Positions 14,170 through 21,458 of a stretch of DNA of 29,705 nt are shown here, one piece after another. Position 1 is the stretch's first letter. Every line of letters begins with the position of its first letter. The stretch is from a virus, in the IMG/VR virus record IMGVR_UViG_3300042505_001866, positions 1 through 29,705 of that record. One strand, 5' to 3'. The notes below the pieces were generated by a model. It ran no database searches. It was given only the letters and a program-made list of their open reading frames with translations, and was not told where the DNA came from. Both the position numbers and the translations under genes were made by a program.

Positions 14170-14924
14170 GCCCCGACCTGCCGCCGCTCGGGGCGGAGGT
14201 CGAGGGCGCGCCGTGGGCGCGGCGCGTGTCCTGGGCGCTGGCGCGGCTCGACTGCGCTTGGGGCTCGACCCCTGCGCGCATCCTGCGGGGCGCGGTGGTG
14301 CAGCAGGTCGAGGACCTGTGCGGCGCGTCGGTGTCCTGGCACAACCACGGCGACGACGCGCAGACCTCGGCGCGACCGGCCGAGGTGCACTACCGCGTGC
14401 GCGAAGGGCGGGCCGAGCTGTTCTTCATCGGGCCGCGGGCCGCCGCCAACGCGGCGCTGCTCGGGCGCGTGCGCGCGCTGCGGCTGCCGGCCGGCGAGGT
14501 CATTCCGGTCGACGGCGTTGACCTCGAGGTGGGCGCCACCGACGCGCAGTGGCTGGGGAAGTCCTGGCGCCGCTACCGGCTGGTGACGCCGATCTTCCCG
14601 TCGTCGGTGGTCGACGCCCGCCGGCCGCGCTCGGCCGATGGCGCGGGCCTGCTCTACGCCTGGGCGGGGCACTACCTCGTGTCGTCGCTGGTGACCTGGA
14701 TGTCCGAGGTGGGCGTCCGAGGCGGGTCCATCTCGCCGCACGTCGTGATCGAGCCGGGCACCCTGCGCGCGGGCGAGGTCAACTTCACGCGGCCGGCGCG
14801 GGGCCAGGGCGCGCGGGCGCAGGGGTTCATGTGCGACTTCATCACCAACGCCGTGCTGCCGTCCGGGGCAGCGCTGGGGGCCCATCGCAGCGAGGGGTGG
14901 GGCGTGGTCCATGCTCAGTCGTGA
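14166..14924 (+). CDS. Cas6/Csf5-like RAMP protein in the type IV-B locus (252 aa)
   Basis: GTG at 14166 overlaps the csf3 stop (GTGA), the same junction as csf2/csf3; the ATG at 14145 is an alternative adding 7 residues. Two ferredoxin-like halves can be read: residues ~20-125 (strand-helix-strand with RILRGAVVQQVEDLCG) and ~135-250, starting YRLVTPIFPSS and ending in a glycine-rich LPSGAALGAHRSEGWGVV (231-248). This order and the final loop are those of Cas6 endonucleases that cut CRISPR transcripts. H59 or H61 (SWHNHGDD) and H240 are candidate catalytic histidines. Type IV-B systems usually have no Cas6, so this is unexpected; a second Cas5-like paralogue is the main alternative. No close family member is recalled. 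Confidence 0.55.
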   Translation: MSPDLPPLGAEVEGAPWARRVSWALARLDCAWGSTPARILRGAVVQQVEDLCGASVSWHNHGDDAQTSARPAEVHYRVREGRAELFFIGPRAAANAALLGRVRALRLPAGEVIPVDGVDLEVGATDAQWLGKSWRRYRLVTPIFPSSVVDARRPRSADGAGLLYAWAGHYLVSSLVTWMSEVGVRGGSISPHVVIEPGTLRAGEVNFTRPARGQGARAQGFMCDFITNAVLPSGAALGAHRSEGWGVVHAQS

Positions 14925-15726
14925 GGCGCTGGCCCCGTGGTGGGACGGCCCGATGCCCGACCGCGACGACTGGGCGGCGCGCTACCCAGCCCGGCAGGTC
15001 ATGCTGCACACCAGGTCGCAGGCCTTCCGCCGGCGGCTCGACGCCGCCAAGGCGACGGTGGACCGCGCGCTGGGCACCACGCCGAGCTGGCAGGCCAGCG
15101 TGTCGTGCGGCAAGGACAGCACGGCCCTGACGCTCGTGTTGTCCGAGGTCTGCGGCGCGGTGATGCCGGTCCCGCTGCTGTCGCTGCGCGATGAGCTGTG
15201 CTGGCAGGGCGAGGAGCTCTACCTGCGCACGCTGGCCCTCCGCGTCGGCGCGGTGCTCGAGCTGCCGCGGGTCGACCTGGACCTGTCGAGGTCGCTGGAC
15301 GCCTCGACCGACGATCAGCGCAAGGGCGCCCTGTCGGGCCCGTGGTTCGACGTCGCGACCAGGTCCCGCGGCGGTCGGTCCCTGTTCTGGGGCCTGCGCG
15401 CCGACGAGAGCAAGGTGCGGCGGGCGCTGCTGTGGGGCCGCAGCGACCTGTACCAGATCACCGACGGTTCGTGGCGGTGCGCGCCGCTGATGCTCTGGTC
15501 GGCGCTCGACGTGCACGCCATGCTGTGGCGCCACGACGTGCCCCTGCACCCGGTCTATGGGTGCATCGACCCGGGCGCCGACCCGATGAAGCAGCGGCAC
15601 AGCTGGTTCGTCGTGGGCCTCGACACCTACATGGCCGCCGTGCACTACGCCTGGCTGCAGCGATGGTGGCCCGACTACTACCACCGGGCGGCCGTTCTCT
15701 GGCCGGACCTGCGCTCGATCTGCTGA
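14911..15726 (+). CDS. cysH-like: CysH-like PP-loop protein (PAPS reductase family) of the type IV-B locus (271 aa)
   Basis: ATG at 14911, overlapping the preceding gene by 14 bases. Residues 65-70 are SCGKDS, a PP-loop that binds ATP or an adenylyl nucleotide, and 161-167 are GLRADES followed by KVRR, the second hallmark of the family. Genuine sulfate-assimilating CysH ends in an ECGLH motif with the catalytic cysteine; none is seen, so sulfite production is unlikely. A cysH-like gene of this type is a known companion of type IV-B csf operons, with unknown role. The C-terminal half is W/Y/H-rich (HSWFVVGLDTYM...). It supports the IV-B assignment of the locus. It might modify a nucleotide, RNA or protein; that is speculation. 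Confidence 0.8.
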   Translation: MLSREALAPWWDGPMPDRDDWAARYPARQVMLHTRSQAFRRRLDAAKATVDRALGTTPSWQASVSCGKDSTALTLVLSEVCGAVMPVPLLSLRDELCWQGEELYLRTLALRVGAVLELPRVDLDLSRSLDASTDDQRKGALSGPWFDVATRSRGGRSLFWGLRADESKVRRALLWGRSDLYQITDGSWRCAPLMLWSALDVHAMLWRHDVPLHPVYGCIDPGADPMKQRHSWFVVGLDTYMAAVHYAWLQRWWPDYYHRAAVLWPDLRSIC

Positions 15727-15754
15727 GGCGGGATAGGCCGCGCCGCGGAGCCTG

Positions 15755-16018
15755 ATGCAGACCGACCCGCTCAAGCTGCGGTGCCCCCGGTGCGGCGCCC
15801 CCATCTCCGGCGTGCGCGCTGGCCAGCTCACCCTGGCGAGCGCCATGCTGCGCGTCGAGGACGACGGCTCCTTGTCCCTGCGGTGCCCCGGCGCGCGCTG
15901 CTCCGAGGTCATCCCGGCGCCCTTCCTGGCCCTGACGCTGCCTGAGCCGCCTCCGGCGCCGCCACAACGACGTGTGCGCCTTGCGGTCCGGGTTGACGCG
16001 CTCCGCCAGCCGGTGTAG
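15755..16018 (+). CDS. Small zinc-ribbon protein (87 aa)
   Basis: ATG 15755 has GGAG at 15747-15750. The first CxxC (CPRCGAP) is followed ~30 residues later by CPGARC, giving four cysteines that could bind zinc in a Com-like ribbon. The C-terminal ~25 residues are P/R-rich and may be disordered. The gene stands 28 bases after the cysH-like stop. Such ribbons occur as small phage regulators or nucleic-acid binders; no specific role is shown here. It could be the last gene of the accessory cassette. Confidence 0.6.
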   Translation: MQTDPLKLRCPRCGAPISGVRAGQLTLASAMLRVEDDGSLSLRCPGARCSEVIPAPFLALTLPEPPPAPPQRRVRLAVRVDALRQPV

Positions 16019-16021
16019 CCT
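15993..16021 (+). promoter_or_regulatory. Possible sigma70-type promoter ahead of the capsid genes
   Basis: TTGACG, 17 bases, TAGCCT. The -35 matches 5 of 6 consensus bases and the -10 fits TANNNT. It overlaps the end of the zinc-ribbon gene and precedes the protease-scaffold-capsid genes by ~90 bases, the largest gap in the window. Found by eye in GC-rich DNA, so chance is possible. Confidence 0.3.
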
Positions 16022-16108
16022 CGGGGCAGCAGCCGCCCATCAGGGCAACGGCCCACCGCCTCCGTCACCTCGACGGTTCGGCGCGTGGGCCTTCTGCGTC
16101 TGGGGACC

Positions 16109-16876
16109 ATGCAGAACGCCGTGCTCATGGACCTGCGCAAGTCCCGGTGGACGCCGACGCGTCCGCTTGGGGGCTGGCTGGCCACGTCGCACGAGCTGCT
16201 CCCCGACGGCTCCATGGTGCCGGTCGTGGACCGCGCGCAGCAGGTCTTCACCGCCGCGGCGTCTTCGGCGACCTGCAACGCGGACCCCTACACTGGTTGG
16301 GGCCTGTGGAATCACGAGCACCAGCCGGTCTTCGTCGGTGTGCCGACCTACCTCGAGTTCTGCGGGCCCAAGCACCCGCTGGCCATCGAGCACGGCAAGG
16401 TCGGCCTGTGGACCGAGGGGCACCTGTTCGATCCCGCCGACCCGCGGTCGTGGGAGGACTTCGCCCCCGGCCGGCCGGCGTCGATCTGGGGTGCGATCCC
16501 CAAGCCCGAGGGGCGCTTGGTGCCGACCGCGGCCGAGCTGGCCCAGGCCGACACCTACTGGCGCGTGGCCACCGCCCTGGAACCCACCGGGCGGGGCATC
16601 GGCTTCTCGGCGCACGGCGTGACGGCCGTGGTTGGTCGCGAGCTGCCGCGGGCCGTGCTGACGCAGGCGGCGGTCTGCATGACGCCGATGAACCCGCACG
16701 CCATGGCGCAGCCGCTAGCGCTGTCCGCCGGCGTCCACATGCACACGCCGCTGACCGCCAGCGACCGCGCCGACTCGAGGCGGCGGGCCGAGGTGGTCCG
16801 GCTGCTGTGCGCAACCAAGGGGTACTCCCCGCAGATGGCCGAGGCTGTTGTGGCGCTCGGCTGGAGCCAAGCATGA
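16109..16876 (+). CDS. Prohead protease, S78 (HK97 gp4)-like (255 aa)
   Basis: ATG 16109 preceded by GGGGA (16102-16106); the GTG at 16085 is a longer alternative. The reading pattern is that of S78 prohead proteases: H69/H71 in WNHEHQP near the first strand, a VGLWTEGHLF strand, S167 in GIGFSAHG as the probable nucleophile, and a later MTPMNPHA segment that corresponds to the common EVSVTPxPxNP region. These enzymes cleave the scaffold and capsid delta domain during maturation. The gene precedes the scaffold and capsid genes, the usual order. The catalytic residues are assigned by pattern only. Confidence 0.65.
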   Translation: MQNAVLMDLRKSRWTPTRPLGGWLATSHELLPDGSMVPVVDRAQQVFTAAASSATCNADPYTGWGLWNHEHQPVFVGVPTYLEFCGPKHPLAIEHGKVGLWTEGHLFDPADPRSWEDFAPGRPASIWGAIPKPEGRLVPTAAELAQADTYWRVATALEPTGRGIGFSAHGVTAVVGRELPRAVLTQAAVCMTPMNPHAMAQPLALSAGVHMHTPLTASDRADSRRRAEVVRLLCATKGYSPQMAEAVVALGWSQA

Positions 16877-17631
16877 CCACCACGCCAGCCGAGATTGCCG
16901 CGAAGGGGGAGAGCCACATGGGCGACCTCCTGCGCGGCGTGAGCGACGGGCTCGCCGAGATCGTGAACCTGCTCAAGGGCAAGGCCCCCGAAGCCGCTGA
17001 GGCCGCGGAGAGCGAGGCCGAGGAGGACGCCGAGAACGAGGAGGCCAAGGACGACGACAAGCCGGCCGAGGCCGAGGGCGACGGCAAGGGCGCCGGGTAC
17101 GATGACCTCGAGAAGGCGATCATCAACCTCGACCCCGAGGGCAACGCCTACATCGACGCCACCAAGCTCGTGACCGACATGGCCAAGAGCCAGGCCGACA
17201 CCGCGGCCACGCTGGCTGAGGTCAAGGCACTCCTGTCGAGCATGAGCGCCGAGCTGGTCGGCACCCGCGAGGACCTCGCCAAGGCGCAGGTCGAGATCGC
17301 AGCCCTGACCGCAAGCGGTGAGGCCACCCGCCTCGCGCTGGCCTGCATGACCGAGAAGGTCCTGAGCCCGATGGCCAAGGCGGTCATCGACCGCGACGCG
17401 GGCCAGCCCGCCGGTGTGGCGGCCAACCCCGCTGGCGCCGAGGCCCGCATGGGCGTCTCTGCCGGCGTCGCTGCGGCGCCGGCCTTCACGACTGAGCAGC
17501 TCGAGAAGGCGGTGTCTGAGGGGCGGATCACCGTCGACCAGCACGTTGCCTACGCCACCATCGGCGTGTTCAGCCGCAACAAGGCCGAGCACATCGCCGC
17601 GCTCGCCAGCCTGTCCACCCCCAAGGCCTGA
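16873..17631 (+). CDS. Capsid scaffolding protein (252 aa)
   Basis: Start at ATG 16873, overlapping the protease stop (ATGA) with GGAG upstream. Residues ~38-75 are very acidic (E/D/A), ~95-150 form a heptad-like coiled coil (TLAEVKALLSSMSAELVG), and the C-terminal ~60 residues could be the capsid-contacting part. This order and its place between protease and major capsid are typical of tailed-phage scaffolds. An in-frame ATG at 16918 has a strong Shine-Dalgarno (16903-16913) and may give a second, shorter form. Confidence 0.7.
   Translation: MTTTPAEIAAKGESHMGDLLRGVSDGLAEIVNLLKGKAPEAAEAAESEAEEDAENEEAKDDDKPAEAEGDGKGAGYDDLEKAIINLDPEGNAYIDATKLVTDMAKSQADTAATLAEVKALLSSMSAELVGTREDLAKAQVEIAALTASGEATRLALACMTEKVLSPMAKAVIDRDAGQPAGVAANPAGAEARMGVSAGVAAAPAFTTEQLEKAVSEGRITVDQHVAYATIGVFSRNKAEHIAALASLSTPKA
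16903..16913 (+). promoter_or_regulatory. Strong internal ribosome binding site in the scaffold gene
   Basis: AAGGGGGAGAG, four bases before the in-frame ATG at 16918. It is stronger than the GGAG before 16873 and makes the true scaffold start uncertain by 15 codons, or permits two forms. Confidence 0.5.
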
Positions 17632-17640
17632 GGAGGCCCC

Positions 17641-19197
17641 ATGTCGATCCCTTTCAGCCACGCCGGCCTGCTCGCCCGCCTCGAGCTCGCGTTCTCCGAC
17701 GCGAACGTCAACCTCGCCAAGTCGGTGACCTCGGACGGCATCGCCGTCGCGGTCCCGCAGAGCCTTGAGGACGTCGCCCACAACACCCTGTGGGACCAGA
17801 ACAGCCCCAACGAGCTGACCCTGCTCAAGTCGCTGCCGAGCACCAAGGCGACCAAGGTCATCCACGAGACCGCGCGGATCACCAGCTACGGCCTCGGCAA
17901 GGGCAGCGGCTTCTTCGCCGAGAGCGGCCTGCCCAGCGTCAACACGCCGACGCTGGACAAGCTCAGCACCTACCTGAAGCTCCAGGGCATCGAGGTCGAC
18001 ACCACGATGCTGGCCGAGCTCCAGCAGACCGTCAGCGTCATGGGCACCAACAGCCCGGCCGCGGCGCACGCGGTGATGGCGCTGAACGTGATGCTGCGCC
18101 AGAAGCAGCGCAACATCGTCTACAGCGACGACAGCAAGGTCCGCGGCGGCACCGCCAGCCTGCGCATCAAGGGCATCATTCAGCAGATCCGCGAGGGCAC
18201 CGACGGCACCTACGGCGTCGGCGTGGACGGCGTCTCGCACGTCATCGACATGCGCGGCCTGCCGCTGAACCTGCTGAACATCCGCAACGCGGTCGCCGGC
18301 GGTATCCGCAAGTTCGGCAGCATCAACAGCCTGTACATGGACGCCTCCGTGCGGCAGGACTTCGAGTCCAGCCTCGACGGCGCGGCCCGGCTCGAGATCC
18401 CCACTGGCAGCGCGCCCATCAAGATGGGCCAGCTCGTCGCGGGCGTGCAGACCAACGGCCAGATGGTGCGGTTCCTGACCGACAACACCCTCTCGCCCGA
18501 CTGGTGCCGGCCGTTCTACAGCGACACCCTCGAGATCGGCGCGCCCACCAGCCTGGGCCCGGCCAGCGGCAGCGTGGCGACCACCACCGACGCCAACAGC
18601 CGCTTCGACAGCAACCCCGTGGGCGCCGGCGACTACTTCTGGGTGGTCACCGAGGTCATCGGCGAGCGCGAGGGCGCCGGCCGCCGCATCCCGGGCTCCG
18701 GCTACACCACCGTGGCCGTCGGCTACAAGGCCACCCTGTCGCTGACCCCGAGCGCCAGCAACGTGGAGAGCTTCCGCATCTACCGCGGGTCGGCCACCAC
18801 CGGCTCCGGCGGCGGCCTGACCACCGACGCGCAGCTGATCGATGAGGTCGCGGTGCCGTCGGGCGCCTCGGTGTCCTACGTCGACCGCAACTACAACCGC
18901 AACGGCCTCGGCACCGCGCTGGGTCTGCGCCTGATCAGCCCGGCGATGACCGCGCTGGCCTCGCCCAACGTGGCCGACTACGAGGCCGCCTGGCAGCGCC
19001 GCGCGAGCTTCACCAACATGGCCGACGGCCCGCAGAACACGGTCACCGCCGTGCACCTCGGCCCGCAGTCCATGGTGATGGACCTCGCCAAGCTGGGCTT
19101 CACCGCCCAGCGGCAGCTCGTCGCGAGCGTGTACGGCGTGCTGGTGCGCAACCCGCTCCAGAACTACGTCTTCACCAACGTCGGCCGGCGGTCCTGA
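17641..19197 (+). CDS. Major capsid protein with inserted Ig/FN3-like domain (518 aa)
   Basis: ATG 17641 follows AGGAGG (17631-17636), the best ribosome site in the window, as expected for the most abundant protein. The N-terminal ~300 residues include NLAKSVTSDGIAVAVPQSLE, HETARITSYGLGKGSGFFAESG and VMALNVMLRQKQRNIVYSDD, in keeping with large HK97-fold capsid proteins of myoviruses. Residues ~302-425 form an inserted Ig/FN3-like domain: GDYFWVVTEVIGEREG, SLTPSASNVESFRIYRG, and VSYVDRNYNRNG. Related capsids carry such surface domains. The C-terminal ~90 residues return to the capsid fold. Position after protease and scaffold supports the call. Confidence 0.85.
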   Translation: MSIPFSHAGLLARLELAFSDANVNLAKSVTSDGIAVAVPQSLEDVAHNTLWDQNSPNELTLLKSLPSTKATKVIHETARITSYGLGKGSGFFAESGLPSVNTPTLDKLSTYLKLQGIEVDTTMLAELQQTVSVMGTNSPAAAHAVMALNVMLRQKQRNIVYSDDSKVRGGTASLRIKGIIQQIREGTDGTYGVGVDGVSHVIDMRGLPLNLLNIRNAVAGGIRKFGSINSLYMDASVRQDFESSLDGAARLEIPTGSAPIKMGQLVAGVQTNGQMVRFLTDNTLSPDWCRPFYSDTLEIGAPTSLGPASGSVATTTDANSRFDSNPVGAGDYFWVVTEVIGEREGAGRRIPGSGYTTVAVGYKATLSLTPSASNVESFRIYRGSATTGSGGGLTTDAQLIDEVAVPSGASVSYVDRNYNRNGLGTALGLRLISPAMTALASPNVADYEAAWQRRASFTNMADGPQNTVTAVHLGPQSMVMDLAKLGFTAQRQLVASVYGVLVRNPLQNYVFTNVGRRS

Positions 19198-20006
19198 TGT
19201 ACGTCGAGCGCATCCGCAAGCCTGGCGACGCGACCACGTCCTACCGGACGATGCTCGGCAACGTCGTCCTCGACTTCGCCCTCATGGTCGACGTCCGCGG
19301 CCGGCATCTCCTTGCCGCCGAGGTGGCGCCTGGGGACGAGGCCGAGGTGCGGATGTGCGTCGGCGCCGCCGTGGGCTACCGCCTCGTCAAGGACGAGCAG
19401 ATCGGCCGCAAGCCGGTCCGCTTGTCCGACGGCGTGGCAGCCTTCCGCGCTGAGCCGGGCCCGTCGGCGTCGCCGGCGGACCTGGCCATCGCCAACGGGT
19501 GGCAGCCCGAGGACCTCCACGGCACGAACCAGGGCGGCGACCCGGGGCCCAAGGGCGGCACAAGCCCGGCCACGGGCCTGAACCTGGGCCAGATGGCCAT
19601 GTGCACCCCGCCCGCGGGCTGGCTGACGGCGCGCGCCGAGAGCTACCCGTGGCAGGTGCCCGGCTGGGTGCCGCCGCCTCGGTTTCAGCAGCCCGCCGTG
19701 GCGCCGAAGGTCGCCCCCGCGGCGCCCTCGGCGCTCGAGGCCGCGCCCGTCGAGGTCCTTGAGGGCGCGCGCGAGATCATCGCGCCGGTCATCGAGGCCG
19801 CCGAGGCGGTGGAGCCCTACCCGGACCGGGACGGTGCCGTCAGCGTGATTCTGCCGCTGTTCCCCAACACCAAGCGCCCGAGCGTGGCCCGCGTGCGCGC
19901 CGCCCTGGAGCGCGCTGGCCTGCCCCCGCTGTCCGACGACGACAAGCAGGCCAAGCAGCAGCTTGAGCCCCTCTTCCTCCACATCGAAGCCTCGCGAGGT
20001 GCCTGA
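19197..20006 (+). CDS. Hypothetical head protein (269 aa)
   Basis: The ATG at 19197 shares a base with the capsid stop (TGATG). An N-terminal ~95-residue domain looks mixed alpha/beta (YRTMLGNVVLDFALMVDVRGRH cut into two strands), a middle P/G/A-rich linker follows, and the C-terminal ~60 residues are a helical, K/R-rich domain containing FPNTKRPSVARVRAALERAGLPPL. I do not recognise either domain. In many myoviruses a small head-completion or linker gene lies directly after the capsid gene, which this could be. Confidence 0.55.
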   Translation: MYVERIRKPGDATTSYRTMLGNVVLDFALMVDVRGRHLLAAEVAPGDEAEVRMCVGAAVGYRLVKDEQIGRKPVRLSDGVAAFRAEPGPSASPADLAIANGWQPEDLHGTNQGGDPGPKGGTSPATGLNLGQMAMCTPPAGWLTARAESYPWQVPGWVPPPRFQQPAVAPKVAPAAPSALEAAPVEVLEGAREIIAPVIEAAEAVEPYPDRDGAVSVILPLFPNTKRPSVARVRAALERAGLPPLSDDDKQAKQQLEPLFLHIEASRGA

Positions 20007-20500
20007 TGGCCGCCGTGGTCCCCCCCGTGTTCTTTTCCGACACCGTCCTGCGCCTGAGCGCCGCTGCCAAGGCCGCGCTCTTCAACGGGCTCAACACCCT
20101 TGGGTTCAACCTGGCCCCCGTGGTCGTTGAGCAGGCCGGCATCATCGCGCTGCCGCTGCACGGCGCCGACGCGTCGTCCGGCACCACCGCGACCGGCCCG
20201 TCGTGCATCGTCCCCTTCGCGTGCGAAGTGGTCCTCGTGCACCACAGCGCCATGACCGCAGGCGGCGCGACCGGCACCATGCAGGTCGAGCGCGCCGCGC
20301 TGGCGACCCCGACGAGCTTCAGCTCGATCCAGACCGCGGCCACCGACGTCAAGACCGACGTGACCAAGGAGGTGGCGGCGTCGCTGGACGACACCAAGAA
20401 CACCTTCGCGGCCGGGGACCGCATCCGCCTCAGCGGCACGTCCGGCTCGGGCGGCGCGCTGAACACCCAGCGCTCCACCGTGTACCTCCGCCGCCTCTGA
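20006..20500 (+). CDS. Putative head decoration/fibre protein (164 aa)
   Basis: TGATG overlap with the gene before. The product starts MAAVVPPVFFSDTVLRLS and then holds a T/S/G/A-rich beta-sandwich-like region (IVPFACEVVLVHHSAM, GTMQVERAAL), ending in TVYLRRL. The strand pattern resembles phage surface or decoration proteins. It lies just after the capsid genes, which agrees. No family recognised. Confidence 0.5.
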   Translation: MAAVVPPVFFSDTVLRLSAAAKAALFNGLNTLGFNLAPVVVEQAGIIALPLHGADASSGTTATGPSCIVPFACEVVLVHHSAMTAGGATGTMQVERAALATPTSFSSIQTAATDVKTDVTKEVAASLDDTKNTFAAGDRIRLSGTSGSGGALNTQRSTVYLRRL

Positions 20501-20507
20501 GGTCCTC

Positions 20508-21458
20508 GTGAGCCTGCCGCCGGTCCCGACGTCCTACCGCACCCTCGGCCTGACCTGCTCGGTCGCCGAGGCCATCGACCCCGTCAAGTGGCGGGAGCGG
20601 TACGCGTGGGGCGTCAACCTCGGCGGGTCCATGGACCTCAAGGCCGCACTCCGGCGCTGCGGGGCCGACCCCGCGGCGTTCGAGCGCTTCGTCGACGCGA
20701 TCCCGACCCGGGTGATCTCCTGGCACCTGCGGTCGGCGCTGTCCGAGCTCGAGATCAAGCTCGGCATCCCCATGGGCATCCGGCGCTTCAAGTGCACGCC
20801 GCTCGACGAAGGCGTGGAGCACGGCCGCGACTACGACGTGCTGACCGAGCCCATCACCTACACGCCCAACGCGGCGCAGAACTACCTGCGGTTCGACCTC
20901 ACCCCGAGCGTCATCAGCGTGGAGCGCATCCGGGGCGTGCTCTTCGGCAACGTGGTCTACGAGTGGGAGCAGGGCGGCACGGACGCCCGGATCGAGATCG
21001 TCGACCACGTCCGAGGCGAGGTGCGGGTCTTCCTGCAGCCGAGCGCCACCACCATCGCGCCCTCAGCCATCCCGGCGCTCGCGCCGGCGCTGGGCTACGG
21101 CCGCACCGTGCCCGGCTTCTGGCGGGTGGACTACACCTGCGGGCCCTGGGCCAAGTACGAGGGTCGCGACGAGCCTGGGCGCATTGAGCTGGCTCTGGCC
21201 GACTGGATCGGCCTTCACGCGGGCGTCAAGCTGTTGAGCCTCGCGGGCACGGCCGCCGGCGGCGGCATCGCGTCGGGCTCGCTCAGCATCGACGGCCTGA
21301 GCAAGTCCTTCGGCACCACCGCGAGCGCCATGTACGGCCTCAACAGCGCGTTGGAGGAGGTCTACCAGAACCACAGGGACTCCATCGACTGGAAGAGCCT
21401 GCGCGCCTACAAGAACCCCATGCGGGTGCTGCCGATGAACACGCGGAGCCAGGCGTGA
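20508..21458 (+). CDS. Putative neck/adaptor protein (316 aa)
   Basis: Start at GTG 20508, seven bases after the previous stop with TGAGG upstream. The protein includes RVISWHLRSALSELEIKLGI, a two-stranded region around ENYLRFDLTPSVISVERI-type residues, and near the end LSIDGLSKSFGTTASAMYG, then a helical C-terminus (SALEEVYQNHRDSIDWKSL). The place between capsid and head-closure genes is that of the head-tail adaptor. I recognise the overall pattern but not a named family. It joins the next gene by a GTGA overlap. Confidence 0.5.
   Translation: MSLPPVPTSYRTLGLTCSVAEAIDPVKWRERYAWGVNLGGSMDLKAALRRCGADPAAFERFVDAIPTRVISWHLRSALSELEIKLGIPMGIRRFKCTPLDEGVEHGRDYDVLTEPITYTPNAAQNYLRFDLTPSVISVERIRGVLFGNVVYEWEQGGTDARIEIVDHVRGEVRVFLQPSATTIAPSAIPALAPALGYGRTVPGFWRVDYTCGPWAKYEGRDEPGRIELALADWIGLHAGVKLLSLAGTAAGGGIASGSLSIDGLSKSFGTTASAMYGLNSALEEVYQNHRDSIDWKSLRAYKNPMRVLPMNTRSQA

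Noticed and set aside
14911-15726. True sulfate-assimilation PAPS reductase
   Set aside because: No ECGLH-type C-terminus and no cys genes nearby; the csf context explains it better.
10919-15726. Type IV-A or type III/I assignment of the csf genes
   Set aside because: No DinG/Csf4 helicase, Cas10, Cas3 or Cas1/Cas2 is present; the cysH-like gene and Cas11 fit IV-B.
15727-15754. Terminator after the cysH-like gene (AGGC...GCCT)
   Set aside because: Short imperfect stem without T-run, and the next gene begins within 28 bases.
16555-19056. Antisense open frame (833 codons) opposite scaffold and capsid genes
   Set aside because: Same composition artefact; the + strand genes have clear ribosome sites and families.
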